A stretch of DNA of 64,000 nt from Unio delphinus (lineage: Eukaryota; Mollusca; Bivalvia; Unionida; Unionidae). The notes beneath the pieces were generated by a model. It did not search any database. It had not been told where the DNA came from and worked only from the letters and a program-made list of their open reading frames with translations. Below, piece by piece: positions 1 through 10,843 of the stretch. The stretch is from positions 4,948,001 to 5,012,000 of the forward strand of contig JAQISU010000115.1 in NCBI GenBank assembly GCA_029339505.1, read 5' to 3'. How positions within the stretch are numbered: the stretch's first letter is position 1; each line of letters starts with the position of its first letter. A program made the translations under genes and the position numbers.

Positions 1-1
1 A

Positions 2-263
2 AAGCTGAAATGGTATGGCCATGACACTAGAGCCAACAGAATATCCACAACAGTATTGCAGGGCAGAGTCCAGGGTGGCAGAAGGAGAGGTAGACGGAAA
101 GAAGTGGACTGACAACATTACAGAATGGACCAGGAAAAGTTTTGTGGAGAAACAGACATTAGCACATTTATGATCGAGACAAGTGGAGGGAACTGGTCAG
201 ATGTTCACCAGCACAGTGTCTCAACAACCACACTAGGTCAAGAGACTGATGATGATGAAAAAC
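2..263 (+). pseudogene. LINE reverse transcriptase C-terminal remnant (frameshifted)
   Basis: Three overlapping frames together read like the extreme C-terminus of a non-LTR retrotransposon polyprotein: a KLKWYGH block, then a basic GGRRRGR stretch, then (after a frameshift near 105) KWTDNITEW, then (after another near 160) DRDKWRELVRCSPAQC, ending at a stop near 250. The WYGH / GGRRRGR / KRWxDNI order is familiar from LINE proteins (established knowledge; clade not resolved). A short TGATGATGATGAAA-like tail follows, as expected for a LINE 3' end. The copy enters from outside the window and is inactive. Confidence 0.6.
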
Positions 264-906
264 CTTAATTCTAAAGAATTCTATAGCAATATATAAAAAT
301 GCATTTAACAAAAAGTAAACATTTCCTATTACAGTATAGAAAATAATAAACACAAATAATTCAAATCTTGTCTCATAACAAAAAGAGTTTCACCCTGAAT
401 TTATATGTGCCAATAAAATCACAAATATTTCAAGCAACCTCATCTCTTTAAGATGGTTTGGTTAAAAAGCCACCATTTAGAAAACATTTAAATGCAGCAG
501 ACAATGTGGTGGTTGATACATGATTCTCACAGTTTAATAAACATTTAAAAAAACGAAAGTTGCCAACATGTTTTATGGGGTTGGCGGTGTTATTAGATGC
601 AAACATTTGACTAGTAAATAAAGTCCGCTTTATAAGCTGAAAATTGAAAGAGTATGAAATTGTACATGCAAAAAACTTTATATCAGTGATTCATTACAGA
701 CTCACTGCATTTAATTTATGTTTATGTGTATGGTGTTTGCTTATGAAATTGTCATCAATTTCCTATTTTTTTGTATGAAAAAAATATTTTACTGTTATGG
801 AAAATCAAGTTTACACTTTGTACAGACACCATTCATTGACCCTGGAACATAAAGAAATGTACTCGTACTTAGTCTTTCTTAACCTAATTTTCTGTTAATT
901 TTTCCC

Positions 907-1231
907 ATTGAATTCAGACACATAATGAATTGTGACAAAAATATTTAATAGTTTAAGTATGTTTGCATTTTTTGCAATGGAATTACAGGTATTATGGATT
1001 AGCTGTATGCCACAACGGTACTATATCAGACGGTAAGTAAACCATGTTAATACTCTCTTAATGATAGATAGATATATATTGGACATTGAATTCAGACACA
1101 ATGATCATGGACAAAATTATTGAATATTTTAAATATGTGCAATTTTTCAATGTAATTACATGCATTATGGACGAACTGCATACCGCAATGGCATGCTAGT
1201 AAACAATGTTGATACACTCTATTAATAATAT
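907..1231. repeat. Diverged tandem duplication, ~178-bp period
   Basis: The block from 907 (ATTGAATTCAGACAC, later ATTACAGGTATTATGGA) recurs from 1085 with the same order of words and many substitutions. The rest of 264-1461 is AT-rich and holds nothing I recognise. Confidence 0.55.
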
Positions 1232-1461
1232 AACGCCAGTTGGGGTATTATTGATCAACATGTATTTTTGTAAATAGAACAATAAAAATTAATAAAACTA
1301 AAGTAATAACCTATAAATATATTATATGTCCATTATTTTAAATAAATCTTATTACTGCATTCCATTTAATATTCGTCTGATAATACCATTTTTTTTACAT
1401 TAGACATGAATGCATGCGTGTGTGTGTATACCATATATATATATATATATATACATACATA

Positions 1462-1578
1462 CTAGCAAGTACCCGGCATGCGTTGCATTGCCACTGAAAG
1501 AAAGAAAGTGTTTGTGTTTTAATCCCGTCATGCATTGCAATGCCACTGAAAGAAAGAAAGTGTTTGTGTTTTAATAGA
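1462..1578 (-). repeat. Duplicated Helitron 3'-terminal segment with hairpins
   Basis: About 52 bp of the terminal segment (CATGCGTTGCATTGCC then ACTGAAAGAAAGAAAGTG) occurs twice in tandem, at about 1474-1526 and 1527-1578. The second copy contains the perfect palindrome GCATTGCAATGC at 1532-1543. Hairpins near the 3' end are a Helitron hallmark. Confidence 0.55.
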
Positions 1579-1924
1579 CTATTTGACTGGTTTCTGGAAT
1601 GCATCTCAGATTATTTAGTGGTATTTATCGAGCCCACAATAAGTGGTTACCTTACCGAAGACGTTTTAGGTATCGCTACTGATTATGAATTTCATACAGC
1701 TGTTGATTTACGTCATCATAGTTTCAGCCAATCCAGACCGTAATTGATCACGTGACGTATCTATGGCGCCTACAGTTTACACCGAACACACGCAATTTTA
1801 GGTATCACTACCGATTATGAATTTCATACAGCTGTTGATACAAACCAAAGTTTTATCGCAATCGGATGAACGGTATAGGAACGCATACGACACAAACGAA
1901 GAAACAAACAAACATACATTTTTT

Positions 1925-4426
1925 TCATACTGTCAAATAGCCTATTCTGTTTATTGAAGTGCTTTTGGATACTTGAAGTGCTTTTGGATACACAATATTT
2001 TTTGTTTTTCTGTCTGGTGCGTATATGAATAAATCAGAAGGTTTTCCAACACATGACCATGCGACATACAGCTGTCCATGTGAGAAGCATGGATTTTCCA
2101 AATTTAGTCCACACACTTGTAGTGATTGTCCCTGTGCTTTGTTTATGGTAACTGCAAATGCGAGTCGCACCGGAAACTGCAAACGTTTGAATTCCAATGG
2201 CATATCTGTCGGAATCATAGGGATGCATGGCAAGAGTACATCTTCTCCTTTAAATTTTCCATTTAAAATTGTAGCTTTGATGATATTGTTCATTACCTTT
2301 TTCACTGAAAGCCTGGTACCATTGCAAAGTCATGGTGGATTTATGTTTCGGAGAAGAATGATAGGTACGCCAATTTTCAATGTTAAAACGTGCGGCGGCA
2401 TGCCTGGCAAATCAAGTGAATTTAAGAATTCAGTTGGATAATTGACAACTTCGTCTTGATTCATTACAGTATATATGGACTTATACGTTGTCGCTTCGCC
2501 TGGTATTTGTTTTTGAATGCTGAAGTTGATGGCATTAACATCGTTATTTTTGGCTGCTAATATAGCACGTTCACTGAGCCACTGATGATTTTTGTAATTC
2601 TGTGCGATATTTGGGAAAACTTTGTGAATCAATTCGTCTGTGGTTCCTGTAATTTTACAGAAAACGTGATACATTGTGTAGATTCATCGATTTCCATTTT
2701 CCCATTCCCAATATCCAACAACTGTTTTGCGAAATGTTCAGCGGATGCATCGTATTGTAGTTCTACACGCATATTGGTCTTCAAAGTCAATTTCTGCACG
2801 TGTCGCCATAAAACTGATGATTTGAGACATGCATTTAATTCATCAGCAGCTGTTGAACGTGGTATAACTGGTAGAGTTTGTCGAAAATCACCAGACAATA
2901 AAATAAGTGCGGCATTGAAGAGCTGTTCATTTCCTCTCAAATCTTTTAGTGCACAGTGAAGCGCTTCCAAAACCTTTTTGTGTGCCATAGTACATTCGTC
3001 CCATATAATGAGTTGACATGATTGGAGTACTTTACCCATTCCAGAATTTTTGTTGATATTATATGTTGGTGTGTCGGTGATTTGCATATTCAACGGCAAT
3101 TTCAGTGCTGAATGCGCTGTTCGACCACCATCCAAAAGAGTTGCTGCAATTCCAGATGATGCGATTGCCAGTGCAATATTGTGTCGTGATCGTATAGTTG
3201 CCAAAATAAGTGAAATGAGAAAAGTTTTTCCTGTGCCTCGGGCACATCTAGGAAATAAAATCCACCGCTTTGGCTTGTAATTGCATGCATAATTCTATCA
3301 TACGCTATGCGTTGTTCTGGAACCAATTTCGGAAGATTTGTTTGAACAAATGTACCCAATTCGTCGACATCAAAGTGTGTTTCTCGTTGCAAATCACGAT
3401 CAAAAAGGTTGATTGCAGATCATTTCGGAGCAGCCATTCCCAATTGTACCAATGCTTTGTTAGCGATTGCAAAACATCTCCTCAATCGAAACCAATGCCT
3501 CATTATACACGTTTGGTGTGAATTGAAGGTCCGGATTTTGATTTGTTGCACGCAACTGATGTAAGATGTCTTCACTCATGTAGTCTTTGTATTTTTCCCA
3601 AAGATCTTTTGGATTGGATGGAAAACACGTCAATATGATTGCAAATAACGTGCGTATTTGCTGTGGTTCAGCAGTATTTGATGCATCAGCGAGTGGTGTC
3701 CCAATGTGCATCGTTTTCCAAAAGATTTAATTTTTGGCAAGCTTCACGATAAGTGGCACATACTTGACCGTTTACTGTTCTCAGTTATTGGAAGGATGTC
3801 GGTCCACGTACGTTAATTAACACTAATCGCAAGTAAAAGCATTCTGCATTGTTTGGGTGAACAGTGTATAGACGGCCTAATGTGTCGGTCGAATATAAAT
3901 TGGGATGTCCTTCAACTGCTTGACCTTGTTTGCGACGTTGAAACTTTTTCACTGATGCATTCCATGTGTAGTATGTTGGCACTTCAGAGTAAAGTAGTGT
4001 CTTTGCAAACATATCATTCCCGCACAATGAGAAAAATGCAGTTAACGTTGTTGGCGGTGGTGACAATGCTCTTGCATGTGCATTCTCTGCTGTGAAGTAT
4101 ACGCGCTGTCCATTTTCAAGGTGCACTGCCAAATGAACAACTGTTGGATGTCGTTCATGGATTGGAAATGAGAAAATGCACCATACTGCTTCATTGCTAC
4201 TAATGTAGCGTCCCATTTGATATTGGTAGATTTCATCGATGGATGCATTTGCATTTCCCACTCCAAAAACTGCCATATCGCTTCCTTTATTAACATATTT
4301 GCAAATGTACTTGATAGATTTCACCGAATTGCAATACTTGACATTGATGTGTGCTTTGTACGTTTTCGAAAGTAACGGTGAATACGGCACAACCCAACGA
4401 TTATCGACTTCAACATCATTGTTTCA
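1925..4426 (-). pseudogene. Helitron Rep/PIF1-like helicase, fragmented
   Basis: Read from high to low coordinates, the frames give: (1) 4426-3785, the Helitron helicase-like region with the two-tyrosine Rep motif YICKY inside KSIKYICKYVNKGSDM; (2) 3711-3460 linker; (3) 3392-3102, frameshifted just before Walker A, with GTGKT readable in the next frame near 3235; (4) 3204-2629, PIF1 helicase with Walker B-like LIIWDE and motif SGDFRQTLPVIP; (5) 2674-2330; (6) 2305-1925, with TINKAQGQSLQ and FSHGQLYVA. At least four frameshifts or stops separate these. The N-terminal zinc finger and HUH motif are missing. In the last motif the usual SRVGKPSDL reads SCVGKPSDL, so a conserved arginine is lost. 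The protein cannot be functional. Confidence 0.8.
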
Positions 4427-4432
4427 TACTTT

Positions 4433-4700
4433 ATCACGTGACGTATTTAAGGCGCCTACTGTTCGATCATGTGACGTACAAATTCACACCGCGATTGTTT
4501 GACGTAACCAAGGCGCGAACAAAACATAACTAAGTAAACATGACGTATCTAAGGCGTCTACAGTTCACACCGAAGACACGCGAAATTATGTATCGCTACA
4601 GACCCTGTTCGATCATGTGACGTATCTAAGGCGCCTACTGTTCGATCACGTGACGTATCTAAAGACGCCTACAGTTCACAGTGAACACACGGTAAATGTC
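4433..4700. repeat. CACGTGACGTA / GGCGCC repeat cluster of the Helitron
   Basis: A unit close to GATCACGTGACGTATCTAAG followed by GCGCCTAC and then GTTC or CAGTTCACACCGA occurs about five times here with variants, and once more at 1745-1790 beyond the 3' end of the coding part. Each unit carries a CACGTG or CATGTG E-box-like core, TGACGTA and often GGCGCC. It lies directly upstream of the minus-strand coding remnant, so a promoter role is possible, but I infer this from position only. Confidence 0.5.
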
Positions 4701-5039
4701 GCAAAAAAACATTTGTTAATTGTTACAATTTTAATGGTTGTACTAATTCAGAAACCTTCGCGGGCGTGCGCAGAACAACTCATCAAAGTTTAATCGCAAT
4801 CGGATGAACGGTATAGGAACGCATACGACACAAACAAACATTCATTCATTCATATATATATATGTATGTGCCAATGCAATGTTTTCTATAAAAAATATTA
4901 AAACACTCAAAAGCGATCACATTTTCTGGACCCCAATTATTGCCTTATAGCGGGGTTCCATTGTACTGAAATTTGAATGAAAATTCATGTCATCTGTACT
5001 ATACTAAAGATTTTTCATGCAAGTAGGACTTGATGCCAG

Positions 5040-5262
5040 ACCAAGTTAATAAAGATTATACAAAACAATAAAGCATTGTACAGTGAAAACTTTTCTTTCC
5101 AAACTCATCCAGGTTCAAAATTTGCTTAATCAGGGTCTTTTGCCAGACTTAGTTCATATGGACCAGGGTCTTTTGCCAGACCTAGTTCATATGGACTATA
5201 TAAAGTGATAAAGCATACCAAGAAAACTTTCTTTTCCTGGCTCATCCAGCTGCAAAACTTGT
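5040..5262. repeat. Short tandem duplications before the 39-bp array
   Basis: The phrase AGGGTCTTTTGCCAGAC plus CTAGTTCATATGGAC is repeated back to back at about 5132-5195. The flanks (AATAAAGCAT...AAAACTTTTCTTTCC...CTCATCCAG) also recur at about 5040-5126 and 5180-5262, so this is a decayed tandem duplication. Confidence 0.5.
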
Positions 5263-5561
5263 CTCCTTTTCCTACTCATTTTCCTGTAAAACAAATATAG
5301 TATTAAGCAGAGAAAATAGTCACACAAATATTTTGAACTAATAAATGAATAGCATACAAGGAAATGCTTAACTTTAAATACTGAATTCATATTTCAAGTA
5401 CATTGCAGAGTATTAATATTTGTAACATTGTACACGTTGATAAAGATATACATAAATACCAAGTAAAGACTTACAATGATACAAGTGTAACAAATCCCTC
5501 ATGGAAACATGAAAAACAGTTCTGAATTAAACTGCTAACAGACAGAGGTTAGAACCCCCTT

Positions 5562-7275
5562 CATATTAATAACTACATCATCAAGGTCTTTAACCCAGCT
5601 CATATTAATGACCACATCATCAAGGTCTTTAACCCAGCTCATATTAATGACTACATCATCAAGGTCTATAACCCAGCTCATATTAATAACTACATCATCA
5701 AGGTTTATAACCCAGCTCATATTAATGACTACATCATCAAGGTTTATAACCCAGCTCATATTAATGACTACATCATCAAGGTCTATAACCCAGCTGATAT
5801 TAATGACTACATCATCAAGGTTTATAACCCAGCTCATATTAATGACTACATCATCAAGATTTATAACCCAGCTCATATTAATGACTACATCATCAAGGTT
5901 TATAACCCAGCTCATATGAATGACTACGTCAAGGTTTATAACCAAGCTCATATTAATGACTACATCATCAAGGTCTTTAACCCAGCTCATATTAATGACT
6001 ACATCATCAAGGTTTATAACCCAGCTCATATTAATGACATCATCATCAAGGTTTATAACCCAGCTCATATTAATGACTACATCATCAAGGTCTTTAACCC
6101 AGCTAATATTAATGACTACATCATCAAGGTTTATAACCCAGCTCATATTAATGACTACATCATCAAGGTTTATAACCCAGCTCATATGAATGACTAGATC
6201 AAGGTTTATAACCAAGCTCATATTAATGACTACATCATCAAGGTCTTTAACCCAGCTCATATTAATGACTACATCATCAAGGTTTATAACCCAGCTCATA
6301 TTAATGACATCATCATCAAGGTTTATAACCCAGCTCATATTAATGACTACATCATCAAGGTCTTTAACCCAGCTAATATTAATGACTACATCATCAAGGT
6401 CTTTAACCCAGTTCATATTAATGACAACATCATCAAGGTCTTTAACCCAGTTCATATTAATGACTACATCATCAAGGTTTATAACCCAGCTCATATTAAT
6501 GACTACATCATCAAGGTCTTTAACCCAGCTCATATTAATGACTACATCATCAAGGTCTTTAACCAAGCTCATATTCATGACTACATCAAGGTCTTTAACC
6601 CAGTTCATATTAATGACTACATCATCAAGGTTTATAACCCAGCTCATATTAATGACTACATCATCAAGGTCTTTAACCCAGCTCATATTAATGACTACAT
6701 CATCAAGGTCTTTAACCTAGCTCATATTAATGACTACATCATCAAGGTCTTTAACCAAGCTCATATTAATGACTACATCATCAAGGTCTTTAACCCAGCA
6801 CATATTAATGACTACATCATCAAGGTCTATAACCCAGCTCATATTAATAACTACATCATCAAGGTTTATAACCCAGCTCATATTAATGACTACATCATCA
6901 AGGTTTATAACCCAGCTCATATGAATGACTACATCATCAAGGTCTATAACCCAGCTCATATTAATGACTACATCATCAAGGTTTATAACCCAGCTCATAT
7001 TAATGACTACATCATCAAGGTTTATAACCCAGCTCATATGAATGACTACATCAAGGTTTATAACCAAGCTCATATTAATGACTACATCATCAAGGTCTTT
7101 AACCCAGCTCATATTAATGACTACATCATCAAGGTTTATAACCCAGCTCATATTAATGACTACATCATCAAGGTCTTTAACCCAGCTCATATTAAACATC
7201 ATCAAGGTTTATAACCAAGCTCATATTCATGACTACATCATCAAGGTCTATAACCCACTTCATATCAGTGACTTC
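5562..7275. repeat. 39-bp minisatellite, ~44 copies
   Basis: The unit is CATCATCAAGGTTTATAACC followed by CAGCTCATATTAATGACTA, with a GTCTTT/GTTTAT/GTCTAT variable site. Because 39 is 13 codons, both strands stay open for long distances (a 383-codon frame on minus, up to 176 on plus). The frames have no start context or flanking coding signal, and their amino acid series simply repeats 13-residue words, so I do not call a protein. A variant block beginning at the distinctive CTCATATGAATGACTA near 5911 recurs at 6181, a 270-bp higher-order period (seven units minus 3 bp). Confidence 0.9.
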
Positions 7276-7404
7276 ATGATCAGCAGCTATACTCAACTTT
7301 ATATTAATTACTACATATGGTGATAGTTTTTGCATAGATAGCAAGGCAACTAAGGTGCAGCATGACCATGGTTGCATGTAACTAATCTTAAATGAATGTC
7401 AGTT

Positions 7405-7540
7405 GTAACTTTTTAATCCAAGGATAGCTGGTTCAATACTTGCCCAGATCAGCTATGGTTGGCTGCCTCATTTCTGTGGCATGATATAGCCAATAGCATT
7501 GTAAAAGTGCCATAAAATAGCAAACAAAAGCAAAAATCTG
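7405..7540 (+). mobile_element. SINE fragment (family with GTGCCATAAAA tail)
   Basis: A B-box-like GCTGGTTCAATACTTGCC is followed about 85 bp later by the tail GTGCCATAAAATAGCAAACA. The same head-tail combination is found inverted at 25990-26150. The tRNA-like 5' end is mostly lost. Confidence 0.5.
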
Positions 7541-7990
7541 AAAGATCAAAGTCCTCAATAAAAACATTTTTCTCACATTGACAGAAATGGTTTATTACCA
7601 GGCGAAAGCATGCTTCAATAAGTGTTTTCGTGGTCGAGCAAATTCATTAAGAGCTCTAAATATAGCTTGATAAAACAAAACACGGCAGACTAAGCCAAAA
7701 GGGGACTTCATCATTTACACCAGAACAATTGCAATAATAATAAAAGGGACTTTTAATGGCTAAAACTAATTTTATTTGTTAATATGGTACTAATAAACCT
7801 GATTTAAAATATATAGCCAGACTAATATCATGTGAAAGATAATTAAAAACTATAGAGGCCTAAGCTGGTTTGAGATCACCCACCTGGCTGACATGTGTCT
7901 AACAGCTAAATGGGATCACCCACCTGGCTGACGTATGCACTTAATCAGCACTTAATTCCATTAAAATAAACCGGGACAATTTAATATGTG
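7541..7990. other. No gene seen; one short duplication
   Basis: AT-rich sequence without a recognisable gene. The phrase GATCACCCACCTGGCTGAC occurs twice, near 7874 and 7914. Confidence 0.5.
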
Positions 7991-7994
7991 ATAT

Positions 7995-8495
7995 GGTTTG
8001 AAACAATTTGTACATAAATTTACTTGGCAATATTTACATCCAGATTTTGGTTCAGATAGAACTATGTTCAATGAAGACATTTTGCAGGTTGAATACCATG
8101 TTTTGTTCGGTGATACCAATAATACAATATGTATTTTTGGGCATATGGATTGGTTTCGTTTGCGATGTCCGTGTACAGTTTATCCGAAATAATAATAAGT
8201 GAAAAAACTAGATTTCTCTTTTTTCCTTGTCAATTTGTCAATGTTTGTTGTAGGTCCAGGATTCAGTCCACTAAAATCATTTATTTGGACAGGCAGAAGA
8301 CGAACACTCCAATCTGCTAGATCGACAGAAACTCTTTCATTTTCGCTATCAGCATCCTCTTCTTTTGACGATTCAATCTCAAGAATCTTCAATGTCCCAT
8401 TCTAAATCTTGCAAATTATCCAACTGTCGATCATATCTTTCCTCTACTTACTCAATAATTTCGAGATCAAACCCGAAAAACTACTCATTTTTGCC
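7995..8495 (-). pseudogene. piggyBac-like transposase, N- and C-termini only
   Basis: On the minus strand an acidic N-terminal segment (8485-8290, with frameshifts) leads into FSGLNPGPTT (near 8275-8247), matching the piggyBac FxGPxPGPT hallmark. It is followed in another frame by NETNPYAQKY (near 8160-8140), matching the ETNxYA hallmark. Within about 80 bp the sequence then reads, in a third frame, CKYCQVNLCTNCFKPYH (about 8060-8005), which looks like the C-terminal cysteine-rich zinc motif of piggyBac transposases. The catalytic DDD core of several hundred residues is absent, so this is an internally deleted, frameshifted copy. Ends and TTAA target sites were not resolved. Confidence 0.65.
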
Positions 8496-8499
8496 CTCA

Positions 8500-9116
8500 C
8501 CACCATAAAAAAATAATGCATGCTTCCGCCATCATTTTACAATTTTACAAGAACAGAACACGTGTATTGAAACTGCTCTCAAGTAGTAATCCTTGGTTTC
8601 TGAAAATTTAAAGTTTGCCCAAAGGAAAGTAAAATCATTTCTGATTGGTTGCATGTGGTATGATTCTTAGAAAAGCCCCAATTGTAACCAATCAGAGACT
8701 TTCTCTCGACCACACATTCGGACTGCAGTACAGCGGGTTCGGCCATTGAATGCAGTCGAGAAACTTCGCGAAAATTCAGTATCAGCCATTGAAGGCAGAA
8801 ACTGGATTACACGCAAAGGCGGTATCGGGACCAAATGAATTAATATGCATAATTTTGTTTTGTCTTTCATTTTCTTATTTTTATTACAACCAGTATATGA
8901 CTTTCACTTATTATAATTTTTTCTTCATCAACAACATTTGAAAATGTGGGTTGTTAGATTTGTGCACTCTTGTGACTAGCAATGCAAATTTCGAGCACCA
9001 TGTCATATTTCATCAACAACATCATTTTATCTTGTATATCAGACATATTGATTTTAATACTCACAATAGCATTTATTATGTCTTTCATCCACTGACAATT
9101 GAATCAAAGGTACATC
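8500..9116. other. No gene seen
   Basis: AT-rich sequence with no supported feature, apart from what may be the flank of the piggyBac remnant. Confidence 0.4.
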
Positions 9117-10545
9117 GTTGCTGAAATTTGACCAGGATCTGGCCATTTGCATTCCTAGTCATGTGACTACACAACTCTCACAACCTACATGTCAATGACA
9201 TACAAGGTCATAGTTAGTGATAATCAACAATACACCATTTGTAGTGTTGCTGCAGGAAAACAAATTGAACATATAAATGAAAGTCATGTAATTATTATAG
9301 AAAAATGAAGAGAAAAACCTTCTCAAAATATATATTGTGAAAACAACCAAAATGTTGCAGCAATTTTGAAGAAAACCAGATTCACCATGCAGACAGCACA
9401 TGTCAATGTGGTAGTCATGGGACAAAAACAAAAACCATTATTGACAAGACACGCTCTGCACTTCTTGAAAATGGTTTTCTTCACCCTGCTGCAATACAGA
9501 CGTTTCTGTTGTGCATATGTGATATGTGAGAATTAAGTGTGCATAATATTTATTTAAAATCATTAAGTGACTCCTATACAATATGTCCAAATTCCTATGT
9601 ACAACAGCTTTCAAAATTTGTTTACTGTCAATATCACGTAACTATATTGTTACGGCTATTGGATTTAATTTTATTTATTTTTAATTATTAAGTCCAAAAT
9701 TGTCATTTAGGATTTATTATTCATTAAATGGGAAATTTTTCTAGAAAATTCATTTGATCTGGACTTTATTGTAAACAAGTTTTGACCTTGGCTTACAGTG
9801 GTCTAGTTCCTGACCTTGCTTTGAACATTGTCAACAGGTCTTCAATTTCATTGGTTAATTTTAAGGACAACATTCTATTTTTAGTTCTTAGGGGTAAGAA
9901 AATCTAGAGTATGTGATTTTTAGGGAAGGCAGTGACCTTCCATGACCTTCTATCAATTTCTAGAAAAGCGCGTGATCACTTGTTTACTTCAGAAAAACAA
10001 TATATATAGCTGTATTTTAGAAGCTAACTTTAGTAGAATATAATTTGGGCTTATTTTAAAGAAGTTGTGTATTTTCTGTTAGAGTTTAATATCTTGTTCT
10101 GGACTGTGTCAATTCGTTGGAAAAGAAGAATTATTCTATTTATCTGGAAAAGGACATATGTTTCATAATTTCATCTGGATGATTTAAAAACAAGAACTGC
10201 ATCACGTGACATTGTCAGCCATTTTGGATTATTACATCGTCAAGATTCGAGCCTGGAACTATTAGAACATTTATTTATCAGGACTTGAAATTCCATTAGT
10301 GGATTATTTTGTGAATTCTATATTTGTTGGATTTGATTCTCTAAAACCGTAAGTTTAATTATTTTATGAAAATAATTGTACTTAATAAATTCATTGTTAA
10401 AGTTATACAAGCTTGTTAGTTTTCACTCTTTCTGTGTTGCTGCTTATTCGAGCCTAAGCACGTAACAATATGACCTCTGATGGCATTCATATGTATGTCA
10501 TGAATTCGAATGCAAATGGTTAGATCCAGGTCAAATTTCAGCAAC
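9117..10545. mobile_element. Inverted arms flanking a 1.4-kb block (possible TIR element)
   Basis: 9117-9152 (GTTGCTGAAATTTGACCAGG, then ATCTGGCCATTTGCAT) is the near-perfect reverse complement of 10510-10545. A smaller inverted pair lies inside at 9354-9377 and 9473-9495 (GGTTTTCTTCA...GCTGCAA). No transposase frame is visible. The solo LTR at 9648-10467 sits between the arms and is probably a later insertion. Confidence 0.5.
9648..10467 (+). mobile_element. Solo LTR of an LTR retrotransposon (820 bp)
   Basis: The block begins TGTTACGG and ends CACGTAACA, so the termini form a perfect 7-bp inverted pair TGTTACG/CGTAACA with canonical TG...CA. ATAT precedes (9644-9647) and follows (10468-10471), consistent with a short target-site duplication. 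A TATATATA stretch near 10001 and AATAAA near 10384 are compatible with U3 promoter and R polyadenylation signals. No gag or pol is present, as expected after recombination between two LTRs. Orientation is inferred from those signals. Confidence 0.7.
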
Positions 10546-10718
10546 TACATACTTTTACATTGTCTGTCGATTTTTGAGGAAAAAATCATATTCCTATCAA
10601 TTTCATGCAGGTATATCTTGATGTAGGGTCGTTCAAGTTTTTTAGGTAGACTAATAAGCGGCTCCTCCCAAGCTGACACCAAATGGTGTCGGTAAATTCT
10701 AACTTTTCGAATGGACTC

Positions 10719-10779
10719 TGACCCTACACCCAAACATAAATGTCAAAATATAAAAATGGGGTGACAAGGGTCAGAGTCA
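10719..10779. repeat. Small inverted repeat GACTCTGACCC / GGGTCAGAGTC
   Basis: Perfect 11-bp arms at 10719-10729 and 10769-10779 lie just outside the left arm of the fold-back element. They may be part of an older, larger palindromic element. Confidence 0.5.
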
Positions 10780-10843
10780 ACTTAAGCTATCTTAAATAGC
10801 ATGATAGAGAGTGTTCTAAGTCAGAACAGGTCATAGGGGTAAT

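Larger units (their letters stand above)
1462..4840 (-). mobile_element. Decayed Helitron (rolling-circle transposon), minus strand
   Basis: The minus-strand coding remnants are Rep-like and PIF1-like helicase. On the minus strand the element appears to end ...GGTACTTGCTAG followed by T. CTAG fits the Helitron CTRR 3' terminus, and it is preceded by a short hairpin (GGCA-TGC-GTT-GCA-TTGCC read on +, 1474-1491). The 5' terminus (expected TC) is not resolved; 4840 is where the last element-like repeat stops. A block of about 50 bp found just downstream of the coding part (1846-1897) recurs upstream of it (4793-4839). Confidence 0.65.

Noticed and set aside
1540..4533. Plus-strand frames over the Helitron
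   Set aside because: They are antisense shadows of the helicase remnant on minus.
5535..7214. Long frames (up to 383 codons) in the 39-bp array as a repetitive protein gene
   Set aside because: They follow from a unit length divisible by three; several overlapping frames on both strands are equally open, and no start context or non-repeat coding sequence is attached.
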